Below the pieces are notes generated by a model that was not told the DNA's origin, did no database searches, and was given only the letters and a program-made list of their open reading frames with translations. Shown in pieces: positions 41,485 through 49,776 of a stretch of 64,000 nucleotides of DNA. Both the position numbers and the translations under genes were made by a program. Where the stretch lies: NCBI GenBank assembly GCA_900545745.1, contig URAD01000005.1, forward strand, positions 1-64,000. The letters run 5' to 3'. The DNA comes from an uncultured Collinsella sp. GTDB lineage: Bacteria > Actinomycetota > Coriobacteriia > Coriobacteriales > Coriobacteriaceae. Each line of letters starts with the position of its first letter. Positions within the stretch are counted from its first letter, which is position 1.

Positions 41485-42651
41485 TTAGGCAGCCGGGCAG
41501 ATCTTCTTGAAGAGCTCGATGACGTCGTCGAGCGTTGCCTCGCGCGGGTTACCCGGGAAGCAGGCGTCGGCCATGGCGTCCTTGGCCAGGACCTCGATCT
41601 CGTCGGCCTTCATGGCCTCGCAGACGTGCGGGATGTTCACGTCGGCGGAGAGCTGCTTAACAGCGGCGATGGCAGCGTCGGCGGCCTCATCGGTGCTCAT
41701 GCCCGTGGTGTCAACGCCCATGGCGACGGCGACCTTGGCCAGGCGCTCGGCGCAAACCGGCTTGTTGAACTCCATGGCAATCGGCAGCAGCATGGCGCAA
41801 GCGACGCCGTGCGGGGTGTCGTAGTGAGCGGACAGGGTATGAGCCATGGCGTGGTCGATGCCCAGGCCGACATTGGAGAAGCCCATGCCGGCGACATACT
41901 GACCAAGAGCCATGCCCTCACGGCCGGAGCCGGGCTGGCCGGACTTGGCCTCGGCAACGGAGTCGCGCAGGTTCTCGCTGATCAGCTTAATGGCCTCAAA
42001 GTGGAACATGTCGGAAAGCTCCCAGGCGCCCTTGGTGGTGTAGCCCTCGATGGCGTGGGTCAGTGCGTCCATGCCGGTGGAAGCGGTCAGGCCGGCAGGC
42101 ATGGAGGCCATCATGTCGGGATCGACGACGGCGACCTCGGGAGCGTCGTTGGTGTCGACGCACACGAACTTGCGGACCTTCTCGGGGTCGGTGATGACGT
42201 AGTTGATGGTCACCTCAGCAGCGGTACCGGCGGTCGTCGGCACAGCGATGGTGAACACGGCGTGGTTCTTAGTCGGAGCAACGCCCTCGAGGCTGCGGAC
42301 ATCGGCGAACTCGGGGTTGTTGATGATGATGCCGATAGCCTTGGCGGTGTCCATGGAGGAGCCGCCACCGATGGTCACGATAGCGTCAGCCTCGGCGGCC
42401 TTGAAGGCCTCGACGCCGTCCTTGACGTTCTGGATAGTGGGGTTGGGCTTGATCTCGGAGTAGAGGCTCCAAGCGATGCCGGCAGCGTCGAGCTCGTCGG
42501 TCACCTTGGCGGTAACGCCAAACTTGACCAGATCAGGATCGGAGCAGACGAAGATCTTCTTATAGCCACGGCGCTGGAGCTCGCCGGGGATCTCCTTGAT
42601 GGCGCCGGAACCATGATAAGAAATGGTGTTGAGAACGAAACGATTAGCCAT
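41485..42651 (-). CDS. iron-containing alcohol dehydrogenase, FucO-like
   Basis: 388 residues. NAD loop 'GGGSSMDTAKAI'. Metal ligands are in 'TGMDALTHAIEGY' (Asp, His) and 'GIDHAMAHTLSAHYDTPHG' (His, His). The sequence style resembles lactaldehyde/1,2-propanediol oxidoreductases of the group III family, but substrate range cannot be read from motifs. GGGAGG lies 6 nt before the ATG at 42651. It is likely fermentative, re-oxidising NADH. Confidence 0.92.
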   Translation of the reverse strand: MANRFVLNTISYHGSGAIKEIPGELQRRGYKKIFVCSDPDLVKFGVTAKVTDELDAAGIAWSLYSEIKPNPTIQNVKDGVEAFKAAEADAIVTIGGGSSMDTAKAIGIIINNPEFADVRSLEGVAPTKNHAVFTIAVPTTAGTAAEVTINYVITDPEKVRKFVCVDTNDAPEVAVVDPDMMASMPAGLTASTGMDALTHAIEGYTTKGAWELSDMFHFEAIKLISENLRDSVAEAKSGQPGSGREGMALGQYVAGMGFSNVGLGIDHAMAHTLSAHYDTPHGVACAMLLPIAMEFNKPVCAERLAKVAVAMGVDTTGMSTDEAADAAIAAVKQLSADVNIPHVCEAMKADEIEVLAKDAMADACFPGNPREATLDDVIELFKKICPAA

Positions 42652-42751
42652 TGATAGCCTCCCATCGTGTGCGGGGCACCTATTACGCCCCACGCTATGA
42701 GTCCCATCCTAACGCTTTTGAAACGAAAGGTGCGTGAGAACGTCAAATTAT

Positions 42752-42765
42752 TTAAAGCGTTTCAA
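42752..42765 (-). promoter_or_regulatory. LacI-family-like operator upstream of the alcohol dehydrogenase
   Basis: TTGAAACGCTTTAA (minus strand) has the CG-centred imperfect palindrome typical of LacI/CcpA-type sites. A second TTTGAAACGAAAGG lies closer to the gene. Evidence is only the motif. Confidence 0.25.
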
Positions 42766-42773
42766 CAGATGAT

Positions 42774-42814
42774 GAAAAAATAATGCGGCAAAGGGACAGC
42801 CCCTTTACCGCATT
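42774..42814 (-). terminator. intrinsic terminator of the YoaK-like gene
   Basis: On the minus strand AATGCGGTAAAGGG pairs with CCCTTTGCCGCATT (one mismatch), followed by ATTTTTTC. It begins 3 nt after the stop codon. Confidence 0.93.
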
Positions 42815-42817
42815 CGG

Positions 42818-43534
42818 TTACTTTCGGCAGCCCTCTTTCCAAGCCTCGGCCGCAACCTTCCAGCGTAAGCGCAAGTCGCGCTCGCGGTCGATGAACATGA
42901 TGGCAAACGCGACAAACAGCAGCAAGCTCGCCACGACGATGGCGTGCAGGCCCATGCGCTCAATACACCAGTTGCCCAACACGGCGCCAAACACAAAGGT
43001 AAAAATCACGCCAAAGTACAGCAGGCCGTTTTCCAAAAAGCCGCGCCTGTGGGTGATGATGTAATCGTCCACGTTTTGCAGCGCGTTGCGCAAGTTGCCG
43101 ATGCACATGGTCGTAGCGATGCCGTGACCGTGGATCTTGCGGAAGCTCTCGACCTGCATGCCGCAGGCAAACGAAGTGAGGCAGTTGGCGAGCAGGTTGT
43201 AACCGCCACCGGGGATAAAGCTCACGCCCAGCAAGATGACAGCTTCAAAGAACACCGTCACCTGACGCCAGTGGATCACGCTGCCAAACCGTTCGTGTAC
43301 CAGGTCGGCAAGCATAATGCCCACGGCAAACGACACCACAGGGAAGAAGTAGCGCCCCGCAAGTGCCCAATTGCCCTCCGAAATGCTCACGCCCACAAGC
43401 AGGATGTTGCCCGTCTGCGCGTTTGCGAAAACATGGTCGCGCCCAATGTACGAATAAACGTCCATAAAGCCACCGGCGAGCGCCAAGATGATGCCCAGCT
43501 CAATAGACTCCGATATCTGTTTGGCGCGCTGCAT
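42818..43534 (-). CDS. YoaK-family (DUF1275) membrane protein
   Basis: 238 residues with six or seven hydrophobic helices. The family signature is visible: 'LALAGGFMDVYSYIGR', 'FANAQTGNILLVG', and later 'TTMCIGNLRNA' with 'THRRGFLENGLLY'. The ATG at 43534 has AAGGAGG 10 nt upstream. The frame's extension upstream would overlap the ygiQ promoter region. Function of the family is unknown; it resembles small-molecule permeases in topology. Confidence 0.88.
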   Translation of the reverse strand: MQRAKQISESIELGIILALAGGFMDVYSYIGRDHVFANAQTGNILLVGVSISEGNWALAGRYFFPVVSFAVGIMLADLVHERFGSVIHWRQVTVFFEAVILLGVSFIPGGGYNLLANCLTSFACGMQVESFRKIHGHGIATTMCIGNLRNALQNVDDYIITHRRGFLENGLLYFGVIFTFVFGAVLGNWCIERMGLHAIVVASLLLFVAFAIMFIDRERDLRLRWKVAAEAWKEGCRK

Positions 43535-43716
43535 CGCCGTGCATCCTCCTTGTTGACGACCCTCTCGTGCGTTGGCGGAAACATAGCCGCCGTTCATACT
43601 GTAACCCATTGACAACATGGCGTGCGCGCGAGACGGCTCCTTCGACACGGGGATACACAGTCTGGAAACAAACGGCACCCGCATCGACACGCCGATCCGC
43701 CAGCCCATGTACTCCA

Positions 43717-43756
43717 CCAGTCTTTTTAGCCCCGTCCCAAAAAGACTGGTTACAAT
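43717..43756 (+). promoter_or_regulatory. ygiQ promoter region with a 12-bp palindrome
   Basis: ACCAGTCTTTTT (43717-43728) and AAAAAGACTGGT (43739-43750) are perfect inverted arms. They end directly at TACAAT (43751-43756), a good -10 element. The loop carries GCCCCGTCCC, which also occurs in the 37-bp repeat at 25 kb. A repressor here would cover the -35 region. Confidence 0.5.
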
Positions 43757-43787
43757 TACGTGCAGCATACAAACACCGGGAGGGATC

Positions 43788-45920
43788 GTGGCAAAAAAGC
43801 CTCAGCACGCTCAGAATAACCAGCGCAGTCAGCAGGGCAAACAGGGCCAGCAGCAAAAGCGTGGCGGCAAGGCCCAGGGCGGCCACGCCGCTCATACCCC
43901 GGCAGCGCCCGCCCGTCCCTGGCGCCCGGGCCGCGATAAGTTCCTCCCCGTCAGCCGCGCCGATATGGACGCGCGCGGTTGGGACCAGTGTGACTTCGTC
44001 TACATCTGCGGCGACGCCTACGTGGACCACCCCAGCTTTGGTATGGCCATCATCAGCCGCGTACTCGACGCGCACGGCTACAAAGTGGGCATCATCTGCC
44101 AACCCGACTGGACCGATCCCGCCAGCATCAGCGTGCTCGGTGAGCCACGCCTGGGCTTTTTGGTCAGTGCCGGCAACATGGACTCCATGGTCAACCACTA
44201 TTCGGTGACCAAGCACCGCCGCCACACCGACGCCTATACCCCCGGCGGCGAGGAAGGTCACCGCCCCAACCGTGCCGTCACGGTCTACGGCAATCTCATC
44301 CGTCAGACGTTCAAGAATGCTCCCATCATCATCGGCGGCATCGAGGCGAGCCTGCGTCGCCTGGCCCACTACGACTACTGGCAGGACAAACTCAAGCGCT
44401 CGGTGCTGCTCGACTCGGGCGCCGACATCCTCATCTACGGCATGGGTGAGCACGCAATCGTCGAGATCGCCGACGCGCTCGACGCGGGACTGCCCATCGA
44501 TCAGATCACCTATATCAACGGCACCGTTTACCGCACGGGCTCGCTCGACGAGGTCTACGACTACGACCTGCTGCCCAGTTGGGACGACCTTGCCGCCGAT
44601 AAGCTCAACTACGCGCGCAGCTTTAATGTGCAGCAGCAGAACATGGACCCCATCACCGGACACCGCCTGGTAGAGCCCTACCCCAACAGCGTCTATGTGG
44701 TGCAGAACCCGCCGTCGGCAACGCTCACCACCGACGAGATGGACGAGGTGGCCGAACTCCCCTACGCACGCGACTGGCATCCCGACTACGACGCGGCGGG
44801 CGGCGTGCCGGCCTTTGCCGAGATCAAGTTTTCCATTAGCTCCAACCGCGGCTGTTTTGGCGAGTGCTCGTTTTGCGCGCTCACCTTCCACCAGGGCCGC
44901 GTGCTGCAGATGCGCAGCCACGACTCGATCATGCGCGAGGCCGAGCTGCTCACACGCGATCCCGAATTTAAGGGCTACATCAACGACGTGGGCGGACCGA
45001 CGGCAAACTTTAGCCGCCCGGCCTGCGACAAGCAGCTCAAACACGGCGTGTGCAAGAACAAGCGCTGCCTGTGGCCGAGCGTGTGCAAGAACATGGTGGT
45101 CGACGAGAGCGGCTACACGCAGCTGTTGCGCGACCTGCGCCAGCTGCCGGGCGTCAAGAAGGTCTTCGTGCGCAGCGGCATCCGCTTTGACTACACCATG
45201 GCCGATGCCTCGGACGAGTTTTTGCGCGAGCTGCTGGAGCACCATGTCTCGGGCCAGCTGCGCGTGGCACCCGAGCACGTGAGCGATGCGGTGCTGAGTG
45301 TAATGGGCAAGCCGAGCCGCGCCGTCTACGATGCATTCTGTCGCAAATTTGAGCGCTTGAACCGTGAATACGGCCTTAAGCAGTACGTGGTGCCGTATCT
45401 GATCTCGAGCCACCCCGGATCGACGATGAAGGAAGCCGTGGACCTTGCCGAAGCCGTGCGCGACATGGGCTATATGCCCGAGCAAGTGCAGGACTTCTAC
45501 CCCACGCCGTCCACCATGTCGACCTGCATGTACTACACCGGCGTGGATCCGCGTACTATGCAGCCGATCTACGTGGCGCGCGACCCGCACGAAAAGGCCA
45601 TGCAGCGCGCGCTCATTCAGTACCGCAAGCCCGAGAACTACAAGCTCGTGCGCGAAGCATTGGAAAAGGCCGGGCGTCGTGACCTGATCGGCTACACCAA
45701 GCATTGCCTGATCCGTCCCGTGCCGCCGCGCCCGGGCGAGACGTCTGCTGGCGGTGGGCATGGGACCGGCAAGAAGGGCGGCAAGGCCCACTGTGGCGCT
45801 GGCAAGGGACCCAAAGGCAGCAAGGGGCACAGCGGCATGTCGCGCGCACAGAACACTGCCGGGCGCAACCGTGCAGCTCAGGGGCGTCAGGGTGCCAACG
45901 GCGGCGGGCGTCGCAACTAG
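43788..45920 (+). CDS. YgiQ-family radical SAM protein
   Basis: 710 residues. A Lys/Gln-rich disordered leader (about 1-45) precedes the B12-binding-like YgiQ N-domain ('RADMDARGWDQCDFVYICGDAY'). The radical SAM cluster motif Cys-x3-Cys-x2-Cys ('CFGECSFCAL') follows, and the basic Gly/Lys/His tail is disordered. The GTG at 43788 is taken as start because GGGAGG lies 4 nt before it and the upstream frame is not conserved-looking. The reaction of YgiQ proteins is not known to me. The stop codon overlaps that of the convergent gene within CTAG. Confidence 0.92.
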   Translation: MAKKPQHAQNNQRSQQGKQGQQQKRGGKAQGGHAAHTPAAPARPWRPGRDKFLPVSRADMDARGWDQCDFVYICGDAYVDHPSFGMAIISRVLDAHGYKVGIICQPDWTDPASISVLGEPRLGFLVSAGNMDSMVNHYSVTKHRRHTDAYTPGGEEGHRPNRAVTVYGNLIRQTFKNAPIIIGGIEASLRRLAHYDYWQDKLKRSVLLDSGADILIYGMGEHAIVEIADALDAGLPIDQITYINGTVYRTGSLDEVYDYDLLPSWDDLAADKLNYARSFNVQQQNMDPITGHRLVEPYPNSVYVVQNPPSATLTTDEMDEVAELPYARDWHPDYDAAGGVPAFAEIKFSISSNRGCFGECSFCALTFHQGRVLQMRSHDSIMREAELLTRDPEFKGYINDVGGPTANFSRPACDKQLKHGVCKNKRCLWPSVCKNMVVDESGYTQLLRDLRQLPGVKKVFVRSGIRFDYTMADASDEFLRELLEHHVSGQLRVAPEHVSDAVLSVMGKPSRAVYDAFCRKFERLNREYGLKQYVVPYLISSHPGSTMKEAVDLAEAVRDMGYMPEQVQDFYPTPSTMSTCMYYTGVDPRTMQPIYVARDPHEKAMQRALIQYRKPENYKLVREALEKAGRRDLIGYTKHCLIRPVPPRPGETSAGGGHGTGKKGGKAHCGAGKGPKGSKGHSGMSRAQNTAGRNRAAQGRQGANGGGRRN

Positions 45921-46828
45921 GGCAGCGGTGCGCTCGCTGCGTCCATCCCACACGCGTGGCGCAGCGAGCGCATCGCCTCTACCAGCACAAAGCCGGCGAT
46001 AGCGACCGTAATTGCCACGTCGAACGGCGTGTTCACAAACCAGAGCAACGTCATGAGATACGACCCGGCATTAAAGGCAAAATGCAGCAGGATCGTGTAG
46101 CGGAGCTTTCCGGTCGTCACGAGCACCCAACCAAAAATGAGGCCGGCAGCGCCCGCATAGCAACCCTGCACCCAGTTCATGTGCATAAAGCCGAAGATCG
46201 CCGCCTGCAGCACAATCGCCGCGGCGATACCCCAGTTACTCGGGGCCGCCCAGGGCACCATGGCGCCGTCTTGCGGTCGCACGAGACGTCGGCGCTTCCA
46301 AAGTGGGCGGCACTGCGGGTTAAACGCTCGGAGCGAAAACTCAAAAATAATGCCGCGCACCAGCAACTCCTCGCAAAACGGAGCGCCGAGCACCGTGGTC
46401 AGGACAGCAAGAAGGCTGGTATCGCCCATGCCCGTTTCCTCGACGAGCTCGCTATAGTCTGCCGAGACCTCGGGCAACAGCGACAGCACGGCGTCGGTCA
46501 CGTAGCCAACGACCACCTGCAGGGCCAAGCCGATCACGATAACGCAGGCAATGCGCTTCCACGCGCTACGCAATCCCCTGGCAAGTGGACGCTCACCTTG
46601 CCAGCGCGCGATAAACGACCGCGGCCACAAATAACGCCACCACAGCAGCGCCATCAAAAACGATGCCGTCTGAGCGGCAGCCTGGAACCATTGGATATCG
46701 AGATTGTCGATCGGATAGCCCGTCAGCACCGACACGGCATCGAGAACTGAAAACAGAACCACGCTCAGGGCTATATCGGCAGCGACAACGCCAAAACAGG
46801 CAAGCGCCCACGCCATCGCATTGAGCAT
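45917..46828 (-). CDS. CPBP-family intramembrane metalloprotease
   Basis: 303 residues with about eight transmembrane helices. Abi/CAAX protease motifs: 'CEELLVRG' (Glu-Glu-x3-Arg), 'FGFMHM' (Phe-x3-His) and 'HFAFN' (His-x3-Asn). GAGGAGG lies 5 nt before the ATG. Such proteins process peptides or anchor proteins in the membrane and sometimes give bacteriocin self-immunity. No bacteriocin gene is seen nearby. Confidence 0.9.
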   Translation of the reverse strand: MLNAMAWALACFGVVAADIALSVVLFSVLDAVSVLTGYPIDNLDIQWFQAAAQTASFLMALLWWRYLWPRSFIARWQGERPLARGLRSAWKRIACVIVIGLALQVVVGYVTDAVLSLLPEVSADYSELVEETGMGDTSLLAVLTTVLGAPFCEELLVRGIIFEFSLRAFNPQCRPLWKRRRLVRPQDGAMVPWAAPSNWGIAAAIVLQAAIFGFMHMNWVQGCYAGAAGLIFGWVLVTTGKLRYTILLHFAFNAGSYLMTLLWFVNTPFDVAITVAIAGFVLVEAMRSLRHACGMDAASAPLP

Positions 46829-46845
46829 GCCAACCTCCTCAAAAC

Positions 46846-46903
46846 CCGGCACTTAGGGACGTTCCTTAACTGCCGGCAGAAAAGGAACGTCCCCAAGTGC
46901 CGG
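46846..46903. repeat. 22-bp inverted repeat between the antitoxin and CPBP genes
   Basis: Arms 46846-46867 and 46882-46903 pair at 21 of 22 positions (GGCACTTAGGGACGTTCCTT and complement). TGCCGGCAG also recurs within the loop and again right after the right arm, so alternative foldings exist. Confidence 0.88.
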
Positions 46904-46916
46904 CAGTTTGGGACAG

Positions 46917-47120
46917 TCATTGTTGATGAGAATCGGGCGCAGCACCAAAAGCCCCGCTCGGCGAGATGTCGAACGGAAAGGTGCCGCAGCGATTGAAGGC
47001 GGCGATGAACATGCGGATGGCGTTGGACGGCGTGGTGCCCACGAGCTGGGTTGCCGCCGCGAAGGCCGCCTTTTCCTCGGGCAAGACCTTCGCGACAACC
47101 GGGGTCATGTGTTCTGCCAT
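46917..47120 (-). CDS. RelB/DinJ-family antitoxin without adjacent toxin
   Basis: 67 residues. 'TPVVAKVLPEEKAAFAAATQ' followed by 'GTTPSNAIRMFIAAF' is the ribbon-helix-helix of RelB/DinJ antitoxins. The C-terminal part, which normally wraps a RelE/YafQ toxin, is short. Downstream comes the 22-bp inverted repeat and a CPBP protease, not a toxin. AGGAAG precedes the ATG at 47120. It may be a solitary regulator or a remnant of a toxin-antitoxin pair. Confidence 0.8.
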   Translation of the reverse strand: MAEHMTPVVAKVLPEEKAAFAAATQLVGTTPSNAIRMFIAAFNRCGTFPFDISPSGAFGAAPDSHQQ

Positions 47121-47233
47121 GGCGCTTCCTTTTTGAAACGACGGTGGTGCGAATGGATGCGGGCCACGCGGCTGGGCGACGGGCTGTGAAGGCAACCCGA
47201 TTGGCCCGCATCTGGAGTTTGTTCTACGGCGTT

Positions 47234-47262
47234 GGTATTACTTGGTATTCCTAAGTATTACC
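47234..47262 (-). promoter_or_regulatory. candidate autoregulatory operator of the antitoxin
   Basis: GGTATTACTT and AAGTATTACC flank a central GGTATTCC. A further AATACC lies 10 nt away. Clustered GGTATT half-sites about 115 nt upstream suit a ribbon-helix-helix repressor. Confidence 0.45.
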
Positions 47263-47292
47263 CCGCAGATAGAATACCATACCCGACCCCAT

Positions 47293-47319
47293 GGGGACGG
47301 AGAAAAAACGGATCATTTT
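47293..47319. repeat. single-arm copy of the 53.6-kb palindrome sequence
   Basis: GGGGACGGAGAAAAAACGGATC-ATTTT closely matches GGGAACGGAGGAAAACGGATCG-TTTT at 53686-53712, but here no inverted partner is nearby. It lies just after the fused ABC gene. Confidence 0.6.
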
Positions 47320-47335
47320 GTTGCTGAGTAAGTAT

Positions 47336-48712
47336 TTACAGCGTGATGATGTCCGAGATATTGAGGGCCTGAGCGTCGACGGCATCGTGTGTAGCAAGCA
47401 ACAGCATGCGGCCGTCGAGCAAGTCGAGCACGATCTCGGCGCATGCGTCGCGCGCAGCGGTATCTAGGCCGGTAAAGGGCTCGTCCAGAATCACTGCGCC
47501 GCCCGGACACAGCAGGGCTCGGGCAATCTCGACACGACGGCGCTGTCCACCCGAAAGCTCGGCCACGCGGGCATGCACATCGACCCCCGGCACCAGCAGG
47601 CGCAACAGGGCCGCGGCACTCGAGGCGTCCACGCGCGCGTCGGCGCACACCAGCACGTTATCCAAAGCCGAGGCGCCCTCTACCAGGCGCACATCCTGAA
47701 ACACCATCGAGCACGGCGCGGACTCCCCCGCCGCTAGCGCAAGCAGCGTCGACTTGCCCGCACCCGAAGCACCCATCACACAGATACGCCCGCCCGCGGG
47801 CACGTTGAGCGCCAGACCGTCCAGTGCCGGAGCCCACGGCGCACGATCGCCCACGGCAAGCGCAAGCTCCGCTGCAGTGCCATCGCTCGCAGCCCCCGCA
47901 CGCCCGCGCAGTCCATGCCCATGCGCCCGCACGGCCGCGCGCCACGCCACGGGTCCCGAAACCCGCAGCAGCCACACCAGCACGCGCTCACACGCCCACG
48001 AGGCGGCAACGACCAGCACGGTCCACGCCAGCAAATCAGCCGTCTCAATCAAAAGCTTTGCCTGATAGATGCGCTCACCCACGGTGCCCACCGCCATGCC
48101 GATCAGCTCGGCTGCCACGCCGGCCTTCCAGCTCATGCCGATCACGGCGCGGGCGCACGAAAGCACAAACGGCAGGACTTCGCGCCAGGTATGGGCGCAA
48201 AACAGGCGCCAGCCGCGCACGCCATGCAGACGGAACATCTGCTCCAGCGGTTTATTCACCCGTGCCAAGCCCTCGGCCAGCGAAAAATACACGCCCGGCA
48301 GCGCCATCAAAAAGACAGCGGCGATGCTCACGCGCGCCGATCCCAACCAAATAAGCAGCAGGACCACCACGCAGGCGACCGGCGTCGCCTTTACAAACGA
48401 CAGCGCCGGAGCCACCAAGTGCGCGAACGCCCGCGACCGTGATGAAATCCCGGCAAGCACGCCACCACACACCGCGGCAAGCGCCAGCCCGCCCAGTATC
48501 CGCGCGCCCGAGCCCGCCAAAATCGCCCAGGTACCGCCATCGCACACCAGGCGCAGCAGCGCCAGGGCAACAGCACCCGGCCCCGGCAAGATCAGCGGCT
48601 GCGCCACCAGTGCCGCCACCAGCATCCACGCGGCAAGCCAAAAGGCGGCGACGGCACCTGCTGCCGCCACCGCCTTCATACGCTCTGTCATGTGTCGAGC
48701 AAACGCACGCAC
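47336..48712 (-). CDS. ABC importer with permease and ATPase fused in one chain
   Basis: 458 residues. The N-terminal part (about 1-260) is a SsuC/NitT-type permease with five or six helices and the coupling loop 'EQMFRLHGVRGWRLFCAHTWRE' (split by the turn). The C-terminal part (about 275-458) is an ABC ATPase with Walker A 'GASGAGKST', signature 'LSGGQRRR', Walker B 'AVILDEPF' and the switch His in 'LLATHD'. The ATPase is short, lacking part of the helical subdomain. GTG start with GGAG 6 nt before it, 3 nt after the preceding gene's stop. Import of an organic anion or thiamine-precursor-like ligand is a family-level guess. Confidence 0.88.
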   Translation of the reverse strand: MRAFARHMTERMKAVAAAGAVAAFWLAAWMLVAALVAQPLILPGPGAVALALLRLVCDGGTWAILAGSGARILGGLALAAVCGGVLAGISSRSRAFAHLVAPALSFVKATPVACVVVLLLIWLGSARVSIAAVFLMALPGVYFSLAEGLARVNKPLEQMFRLHGVRGWRLFCAHTWREVLPFVLSCARAVIGMSWKAGVAAELIGMAVGTVGERIYQAKLLIETADLLAWTVLVVAASWACERVLVWLLRVSGPVAWRAAVRAHGHGLRGRAGAASDGTAAELALAVGDRAPWAPALDGLALNVPAGGRICVMGASGAGKSTLLALAAGESAPCSMVFQDVRLVEGASALDNVLVCADARVDASSAAALLRLLVPGVDVHARVAELSGGQRRRVEIARALLCPGGAVILDEPFTGLDTAARDACAEIVLDLLDGRMLLLATHDAVDAQALNISDIITL

Positions 48713-48715
48713 GGG

Positions 48716-49774
48716 CTACTCCATGTAGTAGAAATCGTCAGCCGGAAGTTTACCACCCACGGCGCTCGCGTCCGCGTCGGACAGCACCTGCAGATACCCG
48801 CTAAGCGCCGCCTTCATATCCTTGCCCGTCTGGCACACAAGCATGCACCCGGGAATCGCCTTTTCGGCAATCGTGGCGTTGTCCACGATGCCGGCATCGA
48901 CTACGGCCTGCGCCCAATCTGCCGGCGCCGCATTGACAGCCTTAACGCTCGCCGCATGGCAGCTCAAGAACTCCGCCACGGCCTCGGGATGTTCCTCGGC
49001 AAACGCGCGGCGCACCACGGTCACGCCCGTCAGCAAGCGCGAGCCTGTGTCACCTGCCAGCTCGTCCCACACATCGGTCAGGCTTACCGGAGCCGACAGC
49101 TTGCCTTCGCTCTTTGCGATGGCAGCGGTCTTGAACGGCTCCGGCAGCACGCCCACGGCGGACGGATCGGCAAGCAGGGCCGACAGCACCTCGGTGGGCT
49201 CGCTCTTAAACTCGAGCGCCACCTGGCCGGTCAGGCCCGCGCGCTCCAACAGGTAGTTCATGACGTACTCCGGCGTGGTGCCCTTGCCCGTCATGTAGAC
49301 GGTATGGCCCGCCAGATCGCCAAACGAAGTAACGTCCGCGTTACCCGTCACCACGTTCAGCACGCCCAGCGTGTTGATGTCGATGACCTGCACCGCGCCC
49401 TCGGTCTTGTTGTAGAGCACGCTCGCCACGTTGGCCGGCACCAGGGCAATGTCGATATCGCCTTGAATGACCTTGGGCACAATCTCGTCGGCGGCGGTGT
49501 TGATCGCAAAGTCGAACTCATTGTCCGTCTCGCCATCGGCAGCCTGGTCCATAAACTGCACCAGGCCAATCGAGGTCGGCCCCTTGAGCGAGGCGACGTG
49601 CACCTCGACCGACTCGGCAGCAGAACTGCCCGCAGCAGACCCGGCAGCCGAGTCCGCGGCGGACCCGGCACCGGCGGCCCCGCCGCCACAGCCCGCGAGC
49701 GCAAGCGACAGTGCACCCGCGGCAAGCGCCGAGGCAAACCCCCGGCGCGACATCTCAAAATCAAACGCGCGCAT
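48716..49774 (-). CDS. substrate-binding lipoprotein of SsuA/THI5-like ABC importer
   Basis: 352 residues. The leader contains 'MSRRGFASALAAGALSLA' with both an Arg pair and the lipobox 'LAGC'; an Ala/Ser/Gly linker follows. The body has two-lobed NMT1/THI5-type features: 'PTSIGLVQFMDQA', 'GDIDIALVPANVASVLYN' and 'YMTGKGTTPEYVMNYLLE'. GAGGGG lies about 10 nt before the ATG. The start is 2 nt beyond the hydrogenase stop, so it belongs to the hydrogenase operon. Ligand unknown. Confidence 0.9.
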   Translation of the reverse strand: MRAFDFEMSRRGFASALAAGALSLALAGCGGGAAGAGSAADSAAGSAAGSSAAESVEVHVASLKGPTSIGLVQFMDQAADGETDNEFDFAINTAADEIVPKVIQGDIDIALVPANVASVLYNKTEGAVQVIDINTLGVLNVVTGNADVTSFGDLAGHTVYMTGKGTTPEYVMNYLLERAGLTGQVALEFKSEPTEVLSALLADPSAVGVLPEPFKTAAIAKSEGKLSAPVSLTDVWDELAGDTGSRLLTGVTVVRRAFAEEHPEAVAEFLSCHAASVKAVNAAPADWAQAVVDAGIVDNATIAEKAIPGCMLVCQTGKDMKAALSGYLQVLSDADASAVGGKLPADDFYYME

Positions 49775-49776
49775 CG

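Noticed and set aside
43500..45953. 817-codon frame antisense to ygiQ
   Set aside because: It crosses the divergent yoaK-ygiQ promoter region and lacks any recognisable domain.
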